A stretch of DNA of 64,000 bases from Actinomucor elegans (lineage: Eukaryota > Mucoromycota > Mucoromycetes > Mucorales > Mucoraceae). The notes beneath the pieces were generated by a model. That model made no database searches. It was given only the letters and a program-made list of their open reading frames with translations, and had not been told where the DNA came from. The stretch is from NCBI GenBank assembly GCA_026027325.1, contig JAMSLZ010000012.1, forward strand, positions 186,001-250,000. The letters are read 5' to 3'. A program made the position numbers and the translations under genes. Of this stretch, positions 1 through 11,531 are shown piece after piece; within the stretch, counting starts at the first letter, position 1, and each line of letters starts with the position of its first letter.

Positions 1-1017
1 AAGACCTGAATATCGAATAACGCGTGGGTTATACAATTACAACAATGCGTGGTTGAAAGGCTTATTAGTGGCTGCTGGGATTGGACTCCGTTGTACGGCC
101 ATGCGTGCTGATAGATATTGAATGCTACACTATTAAGCTCTGATGAAATGTATATAAAGAAGACTTGATTTTGAATTGTGAATAAACATTAGAATAACTT
201 TTACTATCAGGATAGCTGATTCCATTTACTGTCTATTCTTTTATTATTGTATTTTAAATTATATCCTTCGTCTTTAGCACCGGATATAACAATAGAGATT
301 CTGAAAGATAGAAATACTTTTAAAACTGTGGATAGTTTTTATTATGGATCAAGAATTGATTAACTGGTCAAAAGGTGATAAAACGCATCTCTTATATACT
401 TTTTCACGATCGGCACTTAATTCTAAATTCATATTACGATTTGCCAGGAACAAGGTTGGACTGCGTATAAAGAAGACCAGGGATAATAACCAAATGAGCG
501 GACCAAGATTAGCGGCGAGGAGTGTCGGGATCAATATATTCAAAGGTAATAGTATTGGATGTAATATTTGGTGTGAGAGATAGTATTTGTTGTAAACATG
601 ACTTGTTCAGTGTCCGTCACCAATCAGGTCAATGTTCGACAATGCTTATACTCAGCTTGTGCTTTGACAGCTTTGTAACGTCGGTTAAGAGATATATATG
701 GAAATCAATGCTTAGTGCAACTAACCTTCATAAACTATCTATCACCGAATATAAAGTCGTACTAGAATGGATTACTATAAATCCTTGTTAACTCCATGAG
801 CGCAGTCTTTGACTAACTCAATCGTCTATAATATCAAGTTAAATCCGAACTTCAATTTTGTATAAATAGCTCATCATTTTAATGCTTTAATAAATGAATT
901 CGTTTTATCAGTCTGGTTATTTTTTACAGTCTTTATTATATTCGATATAACACTTTTTATTTTTTGTGAACGAAATTTTTATTTTTTTGTGAACGAATAA
1001 TTTCTGAAAATAGTGTA
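1..1017. other. Intergenic, repeat-bearing; no gene seen
   Basis: No reading frame here looks like a protein. Bases 203-233 repeat, in direct orientation and with few changes, bases 1143-1173 inside the adjacent inverted-repeat element, so part of this stretch probably derives from the same repeat family. Near 961-1000 a short T-rich phrase containing tgtgaacga occurs twice in tandem. Confidence 0.5.
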
Positions 1018-1130
1018 GAGATCTTGGTCTTTTCTTTTACATTAATAAATAAACCGCACGGTCAGCGTGATCGAATTGTTATAGTCCCTTTTGTAGTAGA
1101 AATCAACATATATATTCCATATAACTCTCA
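1018..1130 (+). repeat. Left terminal inverted repeat of the 1.65-kb element
   Basis: Reads as the reverse complement of 2555-2664 with scattered mismatches. The shared core includes CCGCACGGTCAGCGTGATCG and a CTTTTGTAGTAGAA block. Confidence 0.75.
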
Positions 1131-1184
1131 CACCCCAACCTTTGCTATTAGGATGGCTGATTCCATTTACTGTATAACACTAGC

Positions 1185-1712
1185 AGGAGTAGAAAAAATC
1201 TCTCTTTTGTTTTCTGTCTCGTTAATTAAACACGTACCTAACTAATTACGCATCTCAGGAAAAATCTCAGAAATCAAGCTATATTCCATATAACTCTCGT
1301 ATTCAACATTTGAAGCTTCTCACTTAAGGTCAAGGTTGTTGGGCTCTTTGTCTTAGCGATGGAAGCATTAAAGTCTGCAAGAATTTGTTCCATTTTCTTT
1401 CTCGTGATTTACGATTTCCACCATTTTAGCTTCGTTTTTAGCCTTAGTGTTCATTAGTTCAAGTGTATTGCTGTATTTTGCCATGTTTTTCATTTTAAAT
1501 GTGTAGCATCTACGATCCAGGTCAATATTGACGCGATGTTTTTCAGGAACTGAAATGATATCGCTGTTGATATTAATTTTTATGTTGATTTTAGTGTTAG
1601 AATTAGTTTCTGACTGAATTCATTAAAAAAGAATTTTTCCTGAGATGTTTGTAATTAGTTAGGTATGTACTCAAGTAATAAGATAGAAAACAACAAAGAG
1701 CTTTATTCTACT
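1185..1712. repeat. Internal nested inverted repeat
   Basis: Bases 1185-1267 match the reverse complement of 1630-1712. The clearest shared block is TACCTAACTAATTAC followed by CATCTCAGGAAAAAT. Similarity is lower than in the outer repeats, so this pair looks older. Confidence 0.55.
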
Positions 1713-2554
1713 TCCAACCCTCTGTTATTAGTAGGTTGTATCGTAGTTTCATAGAGTAATTATATAAATAGTCACGATACTCAAATGACCTATTTTAGTT
1801 CACTTTTATTACTACTCTATGTAAAAAGGCTATATCCACCACAACACAGCTCGTGTTTTTCTGGAAAAATGGACCAAAGTAGCTGTTTTCAATATGAGGC
1901 AACCACGGAGCAGGCAAGTGGCTATATAAGTAGATAACTACTGCAAATCGAATACGTTTTCAAACTAAGGTTCGCTGCAGTTTCATTTGGAATCGTCAAT
2001 TTAACAACTTTTCATTCTTTGGCCAATACCACCTCATTGACGCATCATATGGCTTCTACGAGCTCATAATACGCTGCTTCGTCGAATGGAATTAGTATTA
2101 AACTTTAGTATGATGTGTATATTGTATTGATCTTGGCATACGGATACATTTCAAGTAAACTAGTAGATCTACATAGATCTATAAATCTCTCAGTAGATCT
2201 CATTTAAATATAGCATTCGCATAGCTTTTCTCTCTTGTAATGAGCAGATGCAACTATTAAAATATTTGGTCTATTGCAATGCACTATATATACTATACCT
2301 ATCACTCCATAGTGAAAAATTCATTCACACCTGATGGCAAATTGAAGAATTTGTATATATATTGGGCAATAAATATGCTTGTAAATTCAACTGAGAGTCG
2401 CCAATCTACACTTGATAATATGAATGGAGAACCATGTGGAATAAACACATTCGACACTAACACACAAGAGTATAACAACTTATAACAAATGGGGTATCAT
2501 CTATTATTCGATACGAATCAAATTCATCGTTGTCAGTAGTTTTGTAGCTCTAAT

Positions 2555-2664
2555 TGAGGGTTATATGGAATATAAGTTGAGTTCTACTACAAAAGGGACT
2601 ATAACAATTCGATCACGCTGACCGTGCGGTTTGTCTATTAATGTAAAAGAAAGACCAAGATCTC
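2555..2664 (-). repeat. Right terminal inverted repeat of the 1.65-kb element
   Basis: Inverted partner of 1018-1130; ends GACCAAGATCTC next to TA. Confidence 0.75.
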
Positions 2665-3138
2665 TATATTGCACAGCTTGAGATCTATTTAATATTGTAT
2701 TATTATTGAATGCCAGATTAGATGTGCTGAGATCTTAAATATGTGTAGTGCTTTGTATCTTGATACCGCATAGTATCGTCCAGATACATACTCACTCTAA
2801 AGATTGTATGTTAATTACCTCCCAAAACCGTCACTAATAAGAATATCCGGTCTAATGGCAAGTCAAGGTCAAATTGCATAATAGCACTTCGGAAGATATA
2901 TGTGGATGAATGTCTATTATAATAGCTATTGCAGTAATAATATAGATATAAAGTAGATATAATAGTTAAGATAATACATCATAACAATAGCAGTTGATAT
3001 ATAGTATGAATGTTGACTTGACTTGGTTTTGGTTTTCGACGATGGTGCCTGCTAATGGATGTCCACCATTGCCAAAAATCTTCAGTGGGCGAACAATACT
3101 TGCCAAGTGGCCATCATTCTATTGCTGTTAAACCCTTT
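2665..3138. other. Intergenic, no gene seen
   Basis: AT-rich spacer between the inverted-repeat element and the 3' end of the PPxY membrane-protein gene. Nothing recognisable. Confidence 0.5.
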
Positions 3139-4135
3139 TCAATTGTTTCTGGCACTTGCTGAGCTTGATTCTGGTAACGCTGTCGATGTACAACCGCTCG
3201 TTTCAACAACTGAACCATTATTACTGTCTGCAAGTGCTGTGTGATTTACGATTGAGGAAGGCACTGAGTCAGCTGTCAGATTATTGCTTCTAGAAGAAGC
3301 TTCAGCTGATTCGTTAGGTCGATTAGTATTTTGATCAATTTCGTTATTGACTTCGCAGTTTGATTGAGTACTAGTAGTCAATTCCAATGTTGAAAGTTCT
3401 CTATTCGTTGTCACAGCACTGGGTGGAATAGTTAGCTTAGTGTAGGCTGGAGGAGAAGGTAATTCGGAGTATGATGGCAGGGTATAATCAATTTCGGCAT
3501 CATATCTATGAATGGAAGGGATGTTATTCTCTCCAATATTTCGATGATTTGCTGACAAGGGCATTGTTGGTTGTAAAGGTGGCTTTTGATTCTTGAAGAA
3601 CCAAAAAGTTGACCAAGCAGCCATAGTCACGACAAGGAAGACTGAAGTTATATTATACAGGTCTGTGGATGTTTGATGCATGAGTTAGAGAGTAATCAAT
3701 AAATGTTTACCTACTCAATTTTGAATATTCCTGTGAAAGCAAAAAATGAAATCTTGACCTTAAAGCAACTGCTGCCAAGAAGAAACATAGAATCAAAGCA
3801 GTCGACCCTTGGACTTGAATCTTTGGTATTCTCTCGATATGTCTTAAAATGAAAAGAGACATAAAAAGTCCTATTGCTGATGAAATCAGGACCATATTGC
3901 TCTATTAAAAAAAGTATAAACACGCTTATACGAAAAAAACAAATCTAATTTACCTGTAAAATGTAGTCGTTATTGCCTGTATTATTGTTGGACGGCTTGT
4001 ATCGAAAGACTGTTTAATATAAAACAACATGTATTTTAGTAATAATTCTCTGTAGAAAATGTATTACTCACGGAACTCAGTGCCCAATGTGACGGTACTA
4101 AGAATACAAGTAATGTATGCTATTTCTTTAAACAT
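3139..4135 (-). CDS. Multi-pass membrane protein with a PPxY-bearing Ser/Thr/Asn-rich tail
   Basis: I read four exons: 4135-4072, 4009-3954, 3901-3715 and 3662-3139, joining in frame to about 276 residues. Exon 1 carries a hydrophobic start (MFKEIAYITCILSTVTLG). Exon 3 has two hydrophobic helices (around SSAIGLFMSLFIL and ALILCFFLAAVAL). Exon 4 opens with another (ITSVFLVVTMAAWSTFWFF). The remaining ~150 residues are polar, Ser/Thr/Asn-rich and presumably cytosolic. They contain LPSYSEL and SPPAYTKL; PPAY is a PPxY motif of the kind bound by WW domains of Nedd4/Rsp5 ubiquitin ligases. I do not recognise the family. A role as a membrane ubiquitin-ligase adaptor is only an inference from that motif. 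The exon 3/4 donor (GTAGGT) was chosen because it alone keeps the frame open. Confidence 0.7.
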
Positions 4136-5157
4136 GATGAGTACATAAAAGAAGAGTAATTTAGAATAAGAAACACTTCTTTAATGTGTTATGGCAATAT
4201 TGGTTGTACAGTGTGATACTAGATAGGAGCCTCATGATATAACGTGAGCATTATCTTCAATTTCCTTTGTGGTCGAACAATGGATACAGCACTAACAATT
4301 CGAAAGACCAGGTTGTATAAAAGTGCGCAAATGACTCGATAATTTCTGTCATGTATACACAGCGTCTCATCTTCTAGCTACATGGTCCACTGTTTCAGCC
4401 CGTGTCACTGTAACATAAGGTTTTTATCCTGTATCCGTACCGGTACGACATGATGAACAGACACAATTGATCTGGCTGTCATCATTAAGCAAATACAATA
4501 GGTTTAGATCTTCATCACTTACTTTCAGAATAGTATCTACCTATTATCCAGAAAACAGTTTGAATCAAACGGCTACATACTCACCTTCAATCCGATGGGA
4601 AAAAGATTCGCATAGATTATCATGATAAATAATTTTATTAATGTGTATGAATGCTGTCAACATGTATATAAATTGACAAGTGTATCTTTAGTTTGACACA
4701 CATTCCAACTCGCTTGCACTCTTCACAAGGTATGACATCTATGTGCAAATAATCACATCACATCAACTTAGAATTTAATCATTTACAGGTATCAATTCCT
4801 AAGTGAATGATATATGCTTAAAGCTACATTTTCTATAAGGCCTGAGATATATCCAATACTTGGATTTATTTTAGTACTAATCAGACGTGACATTTTTCCG
4901 AAGCCATTAGGATGGTCGCAATGATCGAGCTGTAATACAAGTAATAGTCAAAATTAAGATATTTACCTCCATGAGCTAGTCTACATCCTCAATTTTAATA
5001 ATAGATGCATATGCCTTCAAAATGGAACCAAATTATGTGCGTAAAACTTTGCCTAGCAAATAGACATGTCTTCATTGTTGTCTCTTTTAAATATGATAAT
5101 AATTTTCAACTCGTCAATATATCTTTATATTCATATTTATTCTCTTAAAAATACGAG
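4136..5157. other. Intergenic, no gene seen
   Basis: AT-rich DNA between two minus-strand genes. No long or recognisable frame; presumably holds the promoter of the membrane-protein gene and the 3' flank of EMC10. Confidence 0.5.
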
Positions 5158-6074
5158 TTATCGTCTTCCAGCGGGAGCGCCTTCCGGTGGAGCGCCGCCT
5201 GCACTCATCAATAACATAGCACCACCCAAGATCAAATACCAATACTTTTGAAAGAAGCTCTTTTCTTCGAGTTCCTTATCCTCAATCACTTCATCGTTCA
5301 CTTTGGCGACTGGCTTCTTAGATTTTGATGGTGTCTGTTTCTGTGCAGCAAAATTACCCACTAAAGGCCTATCATCACACGCTGAGTAAATAAGTTGTAT
5401 TGATAAATCGCATAAATAACTTACTTTGGACCCGTAATGGGCTTTTTAACTTGAATAGTTGTGGTAAAAGGCTTTGTTGTAATAGGATACTAAACATAAT
5501 GGTTAATTACTTAATTTCCACCATAAATCACACATGTACCTTGAGGGCTTTTTCGCAATCATTGGATCCAGCATAGTAGCTTGCATGATAAAAGTTATTC
5601 TCTTCGTCCAAATGTAAAATAAACTCATCATGCCAATCGCTTGCGACCATTTGACACTAACAAGCGAGTAAGTTGATATTCCAAAAGGCTTTTTTTTTTA
5701 ATTATATCCTACCATCTTTACGGATTGCAAAAGAATATTGCCTGTACGATCATCTTTCAACTTGATTTGATAAAAGTTATCTTTGCTGTTCTTGAAATCG
5801 ACAATCTCATTGTCTGCAGAGATATATTCGGGAACGCCAGGAAGTCCAACAATCTCACCGCGTTTGATATATTGGCCGTCTTTTTGATGATATACCGTTA
5901 GTTTTGTCAACGACTCTGGCTACAAGAAATACCATGGATAGTTATTAAAATGCCAAACAACTATATAGCCCAGCATACCTCTTTTATCTCTTGCGCTTGT
6001 GTCAACTGGATAATGAATGCAAGCATGAGTAGCATACAAGACGCGATCTTTATACAGAGAAAAGAACGCGACAT
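5158..6074 (-). CDS. EMC10: ER membrane protein complex subunit 10
   Basis: Five exons (6074-5979, 5919-5713, 5656-5540, 5489-5425, 5368-5158) give about 231 residues, the usual EMC10 size. The product starts with a signal peptide (MSRSFLCIKIASCMLLMLAF). A luminal beta-rich domain follows, with the family hallmark of a Cys before an acidic hydrophobic phrase (CQMVASDWHDEFILHLDEE) and a second Cys (SNDCEKALK). The end has one transmembrane helix (YWYLILGGAMLLMSAGG) and a short Pro/Gly/Arg tail. EMC10 is a luminal-facing subunit of the EMC insertase, which places tail-anchored and multipass proteins in the ER membrane. The last intron uses an AG at 5370-5369; the nearer AG would introduce a stop. 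The gene is divergent from the kaptin gene, their start codons lying 360 bp apart. Confidence 0.88.
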
Positions 6075-6433
6075 GACTAAAATGAAATTAAAATAAAAGT
6101 AGAGTCGAATAATCAATGAATCGAGTTCGCCTTTAAAATGACTTGTCCCTAATCAAATGTGCTCGAGATAGAAAGGAGATGAACAAGTCGCCTCCACAGC
6201 TTAAGAAAAGGGTTCGAATTGTTTTGCGCCATTGTATGATTGGACAACGAAAACTAAATATTAGATTTTAAAAGTAGCTTCGATTGGCTATCGGTATCAT
6301 TATTATAAAGCGTGAGAATAAATTATAAACAATGATTGGACAGCGGCGATTACACATGGAACGCGATTTTAGTATTGAAGAAATGCATCTTGGATACTGC
6401 TCTTTTTTTTTTCCTGGGACAGATTTTTAGAAA

Positions 6434-8408
6434 ATGTCGTTTAATGACCTTGCACTTACCGACGACGATCCTCTCTTTCGTGAAACGCATTATGCTCGTT
6501 ATGGATATGAGAGAACGTAATTATGTGAGTACTAAAGATATTGGATATCAGCTCACTCTATTCTGTTTAAAGCAATATATTCGGTCTCGTCACATTGGAT
6601 TCGCGTTTACTGACATACATGGATCGGCCAGACACATTTCCTTCTACACAAATTGATAAATTACCTGAAATTCCTTCACCTGAATATACTCAACGTAAAT
6701 GTATAAAGTCTAATACTAAAAAAAAAAAGTAACTCACTGTTATTTCAGCTTTATCAAAACCTGTTCGACACTTTATAGCCACTTCAGCCTCAGAAGTGAC
6801 AGCATTCATATCTCGGGATGGTTATTGGAATTGTTTATGTATCAAACTAGGTTTAGATGCGGGTAAATCAGAGATTATAGCTATTGACGCAGTGGAAGCG
6901 ACAATAGACGAGAAAATCAAGGTATTTTTAGCACTGGCTGTAGCAGAGGTAATCGAGACTAGATAAATCGAATACCAAGGCACCGATTAACACATGCATA
7001 GAAAGTGGAGGAGGAAAGTGATGAATCAAGTATGGCTTATAGTCTAAGGATCTATGGAAATCATACCGACTCAGATACCAAGCCCTTCTTGGAGCAAGCA
7101 CTATTTGGTCTTGGTGAATCCAACCAAATTATACCATTATCCAGCGCACCTATGCAGATATCTCATGTTCAGTAAAGTATGAGCCGTATGCTAGCTGCAG
7201 AACACATGTTAATCTCTTTGAAACGGTTATAGAATCAACTATCAGGACCATGTACAGCCAGCCTTTCTTTTAACATCCATGGATGGTGTAATCCATTTAT
7301 ATACTCTGGTAAAAGTGGACACTACTTTTGTCACGAGCAATCATGTACTTACGTCCTTTGACATGATTAGAGTGCAGAGAACAAGCAGTTTATAGAACTG
7401 TCTTCTTCTATTTTCTTTCCTATGATGGGTAGAATATCAAACCACCGCACAAAGTAGGTATTTATGGACAATAGGAATAGGTATTAAAACGCCCATAGTA
7501 TTCTGTTCATGCATATACTGGACCGATGCAATGGTGAGCGGGTTATATGCGCAGGCGGTCAAAATGGCGAACTATTTCTGGGCTTTTATAATCCAGGCAA
7601 GTGACTCATGGCTATTTCAGCTTTATAAAACTATGTTCTAACTCTGCAGGATAGATGGAAAAGAGATCAAATCGCACGCTATTCGAATATTCAGTCCCAT
7701 TACCTCAGTACTAATATTTCAACCAAGAGCATCAAACAAAAGTAAAATTTAAACGATCCAAAATGAGTCGTTGTCTAATCCATAACTATGACAGTACAAC
7801 CAGACGATGAATTGCACTTGGTTGTAACGTGTGCTATTGAACAAGCCATTGTTTACAGATCAATCGAGACCGATGGGTTGACTACAAGTCGTACATTGCC
7901 ACTTTCTGGTAATTTTGATAGTGTTCTGTGCTCCCATGTGATGGATGTCGATTGGGATGGAGAAAAAGAGATTCTAATTGGCACTTATGGACGGCAAGTC
8001 TTGATATATAAACAAGGTAATAAACGATTGTGGAAAAAAAAATAGTGAATGCTAAAACACAAGCTATTTGTAGTGGCAGGCACTCAAGTCTATACAGTCT
8101 TGTGGAAAAGGCAATTTGCATATCCTATTTATCGTATAACACATCTTGATCTCAATCGCGACGGTTTAGACGAGTTAATTGTTAGTACCATGTATGGTGT
8201 TCACATCTTTCAGGTACTGTATACATGCTACTATGCGCAACTGTTACTAAAAACCAAATATTGAATACAGCCTAATATGAAGAAAGCTCGAGATAGACTG
8301 CTAGAAGTGCTTCAATTTGTTGAAGCATCTAAACGTCAAAAGTACGAATTACTAGTTGAATGGCAGCGTCAAAAGGAACTTGAAAAGCAAATTGTATTTG
8401 AACAATAA
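6434..8408 (+). CDS. KPTN: Kaptin homologue (KICSTOR subunit)
   Basis: Eleven exons (6434-6516, 6573-6694, 6749-6948, 7002-7171, 7233-7308, 7380-7453, 7499-7600, 7650-7741, 7795-8016, 8080-8213, 8271-8408) join in frame to about 470 residues; animal kaptin is about 436. The C-terminal half is diagnostic: FDSVLCSHVMDVDWDGE, then EILIGTYGRQVLIYK, LWKRQF, and FG-GAP-like HLDLNRDGLDELIVS with YGVHIFQ, in the same order as in kaptin. An N-terminal NIFGLVTLDSRLL matches the kaptin start region. The protein ends in a charged helix. In animals kaptin joins ITFG2, KICS2 and SZT2 in KICSTOR, which tethers GATOR1 to lysosomes and restrains TORC1 when nutrients are low. The same role here is inferred. 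Exons 5-7 are the least certain joins. Confidence 0.85.
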
Positions 8409-8427
8409 ATAATAATAAATAACATGC

Positions 8428-11079
8428 TTAGCAGCAAGTAAAATAGGTTCTACTCTTTACAACTTCAATGGTTTCCATAACCACTGTAACTCGCTTCAAT
8501 TTTGGCTCATCCTGGTCAGCTTCAGAATCAGAATCAGAGTCTTCGCCACTAGAAATATCGCCATCACTGTCAAAAGCACGATATTTATTCTTGTTTTTGC
8601 TCTTCTTCTTCTTCTTTCCAAATAAGCCGCCTTTACGATGCAAGTCCATGGATTGTTTGATTTTATCTTGCCATCTTTTCTGTGGAGGCGTTTGGCTTGT
8701 TGAAGGGAAATAATCGCCTGCCATTAAAGAAACATCTTCTTCTTCTTCAAGTTCATGATGAAATGGAGAACTCGTTGTTGAAAGCACATCAAATGAGGTT
8801 GATCTTTGGGTTCTCAGCTTTCTTGGTCTTTGTTTGGTGGATTTCTTCTTCAATGCATCAGATATATCCATCGCTTGTGTTGCAAATCGCTGATCTCGAC
8901 TAGACAGAACACGCTCATCATATTCAATCAGGATTTCTTCTTGACGCACCACTACGCGCTGCATGGCAACCAGATCAACAGGTCCAGCGGATGGGTTGGA
9001 AAGTGTACGTACAATATTGAAGCCTTGGCCTTTGAGAACAGCCATTTGTTTCTGGAACATACGTTCGTCAAAATCATCGTCAAGTTCAAACAGTTGACGC
9101 ATGTCGCGGACAGTATCTCGCCACCACAATGGATCAGAAAGAATAGTCAAGAATTGCTTGCGTGTAGGCTCAGAAAAAGGTCGGTTGATTAAAGCATCAG
9201 GCATAGCCATCCAACCATAAGGATAGGAGCGCCATTGGTCAGGATGCTTGTAAGGAAAAGCCAGTCCATTGTCGATAGCGGCTACGTGAATATGGCCTTT
9301 AGAACTATTGGTATATTGTTGATCTGCGCTTGAACAACTACTTGCACTGCTTGTACAGCTTGCTGTAGAAGATTTATGCTTATCATGGTTACATTGAGTG
9401 GTATGTTTGCTAGGAGGACAGTACTTGATCATCCAATTATCCAATCCACGATCTATTGTTCATCCGTTAGATTGCTATCAAACAACCAATAACAAAATTT
9501 ACCTGTGTTTCGAATAAGATAATCCAAGATGATCAGCTGCTCAAACTCGCGTCGAAATTGTTTTTGTAACTTGCGAGTCCATTTGAACTGTGGTTGCTGG
9601 CCCTTTGGCTGTTGGCTCTTTAGCTGTTGATGCTTGTGCTTTAGACCTGCTTGAGGTGCTATTGAAGGCATATTGACAGTATGAGCATGAATAGGTTGGT
9701 ATGAATTAGATGCGGTTGTTGTGGGTGTAGGGGTATTGGCTACATGAGTATGATCACTGTCGTCTTCTTCATGGGCATGATATACATCTTCATCCATATC
9801 ATCAAAATCGTTTGCACCGTTTCCAAGACAGCCGCCCCATACTGATCTGCGGCTATTGTTTAGACTTGCATCTGAATACTCCAATGATGATAGATAAGGG
9901 TGATCTCGAAAAAATACGGTTGCATCTTTATAATTAGTTAAAAAGCATTGAAAGCTACCAATCTTGGGCGGTAACTGTTGAGCTCTTCTATCAAGATAAT
10001 CATAATGAAAGCTTGGTGAAGCTATGTGGATAACGTCTGTATAAGGTACAATCATGGTGCCTAGCTTTCGATCAATGAGAGATGCAGCAGCTTCCGATAA
10101 ATAGCCCAAGTTGGGTATCAAACAGGAACGACCAAAGAAGCATGGGAAAAGATGGCGATGGATCCATTTGGTCCATTTGGGGTTCAATTGTCCATAAGGT
10201 TCTTCATTCTTGGGCTTAAAGACGCCAACAATTTTCCCTGAGCTGTTTCTGCAAAAATAAGATCCGCTGGAACCTTGGCTGATACGTGTAGGTTGCATAT
10301 TGTTTTCTATTGCAATTCTTACAGATTCAACAATCTCATTAAACTTGTCCTCTGTTACAGGTATAGGATCACTGAAATGCTAATAAATTGTTAGCAATGA
10401 ATATGCATAGAACACAAAGTGTGTTTACCCTTTCTTCTTCTTCTTCTTTGCTATCTGGCTCATTAAATAACGGCGACATGGTCATGGTATACTGCTCTTG
10501 TACTTCATTTGGCTGCCATTTTACAAACACAGAACAAGTGACTTGATCAGACGGATCAATCTCTTCATCAGCAATAGCAGCCACGGCCGAAGATGCTGGA
10601 TGTCTACTTTCGCCAATACCGTGTTTTCCTCGAAATCTTCTTCGATGCACTATAATCCATCCTTGGTCGTTTTTCACAGTATCCTCATTTGCCTGGCCCC
10701 GGTGATAAGCGGGTATATGACCATTTTGCAAGTCGGCTACAATGACAGCTGGCAAAGAAGAAAAGGAAGCTGTATTTCCCATATCTTTACGAAAGACAAT
10801 AGGTAGCTTTGTTTGAAAGAATCGACGCGTAACATGAGTGGCTGCTGAAAAAGAGGCTCTAGGAGAGTGAGGAGGTGAATGATGAGGTGAAGTGTTTAGC
10901 TGTAATGACTGCGATAATGGGGGTACGACGTTACATTCACCGTGGTGATTAGCAACTAGGACTGAATTGGGGTGATGTAGAAGCTCGCCAAAGTTGGCTT
11001 CGTCTTCTTCATCGTGTTGTTCAAGTCTATTATAATAGTCACCATTATTACCTGTGGAAGAGGTATGACTTTTAAACAT
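8428..11079 (-). CDS. LSB6: Phosphatidylinositol 4-kinase type II
   Basis: Three exons (11079-10429, 10379-9503, 9452-8428) give about 850 residues, longer than yeast Lsb6 (about 600). The enzyme makes PI4P at Golgi, endosome and vacuole membranes. An N-terminal acidic, low-complexity region is followed by the kinase lobe: a Gly/Ser loop (SQGSSGSYFC), the ATP-binding Lys in GVFKPKNEEPYG, then LGYLSEAAASLIDRKLG. The catalytic segment DRGLDNWMIKY is created exactly by the second splice, and the metal-binding segment is IDNGLAFPYKHPDQWR. A long insert (His/Gln/acidic) lies between the lobes. The family's palmitoylated Cys cluster is reduced here (FPCFFGRSC), and the protein ends in CC. Basic and acidic low-complexity blocks fill the tail. 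Its 3' end lies 20 bp from the end of the convergent kaptin gene. Confidence 0.93.
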
Positions 11080-11531
11080 GTAAACAAGGGTATTACTGAC
11101 AATGAACAGTGAAAGAAAAAGAAACGGATAAACACGATGACGAGGTCCTTTATACTTCTTGGCCCACTTTTGTAGTCATGTGATTTCTCTCTTAGTTTAT
11201 TTGACGTATAAACGCGGATAAGCCGGTAAAAAAGAGTGCAACTACTGCGCTTCAATTTTAATTGTTGTTTGAAGCAAAATTATTTGGCTTACAATTTTCA
11301 GCGCATATTCCAGAAAGAAATTAGCTCATTGTTCGAATCTAATTCAACCAAAATTAGAAAATAAATTGGCACACTTTTTCAAAATAATGATTAAATATTG
11401 ATTAGACGGATAGATATAAGATATAAATCTAAAAAAAAAAAATTGGTTCAATATCCCTGGTAACCTCCCCATTTGCTTTATGAAGACTGTTTCCAACAAG
11501 TATTGCAGTCTTACTCTAGTTTATCTGGTTG

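Larger units (their letters stand above)
1018..2664. mobile_element. 1.65-kb terminal-inverted-repeat element, non-autonomous, flanked by TA
   Basis: The two ends are near-perfect inverted copies of about 110 bp, both starting GAGATCTTGGTCT, and each end is flanked by TA (1016-1017 and 2665-2666). TA duplication, length and long inverted ends fit a Tc1/mariner-type DNA transposon, but the class is inferred. No transposase frame or DDE motif is recognisable inside; the longest internal frame (2279-2485) is not a known protein, so the copy is probably non-autonomous or decayed. A second, diverged inverted pair lies inside it (1185-1267 against 1630-1712), suggesting nesting or an older internal duplication. 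Confidence 0.6.

Noticed and set aside
7592..7601. GC donor in the kaptin gene (CCAG/GCAAGT)
   Set aside because: Using it gives a stop after the splice. The GT donor four bases downstream keeps the frame.
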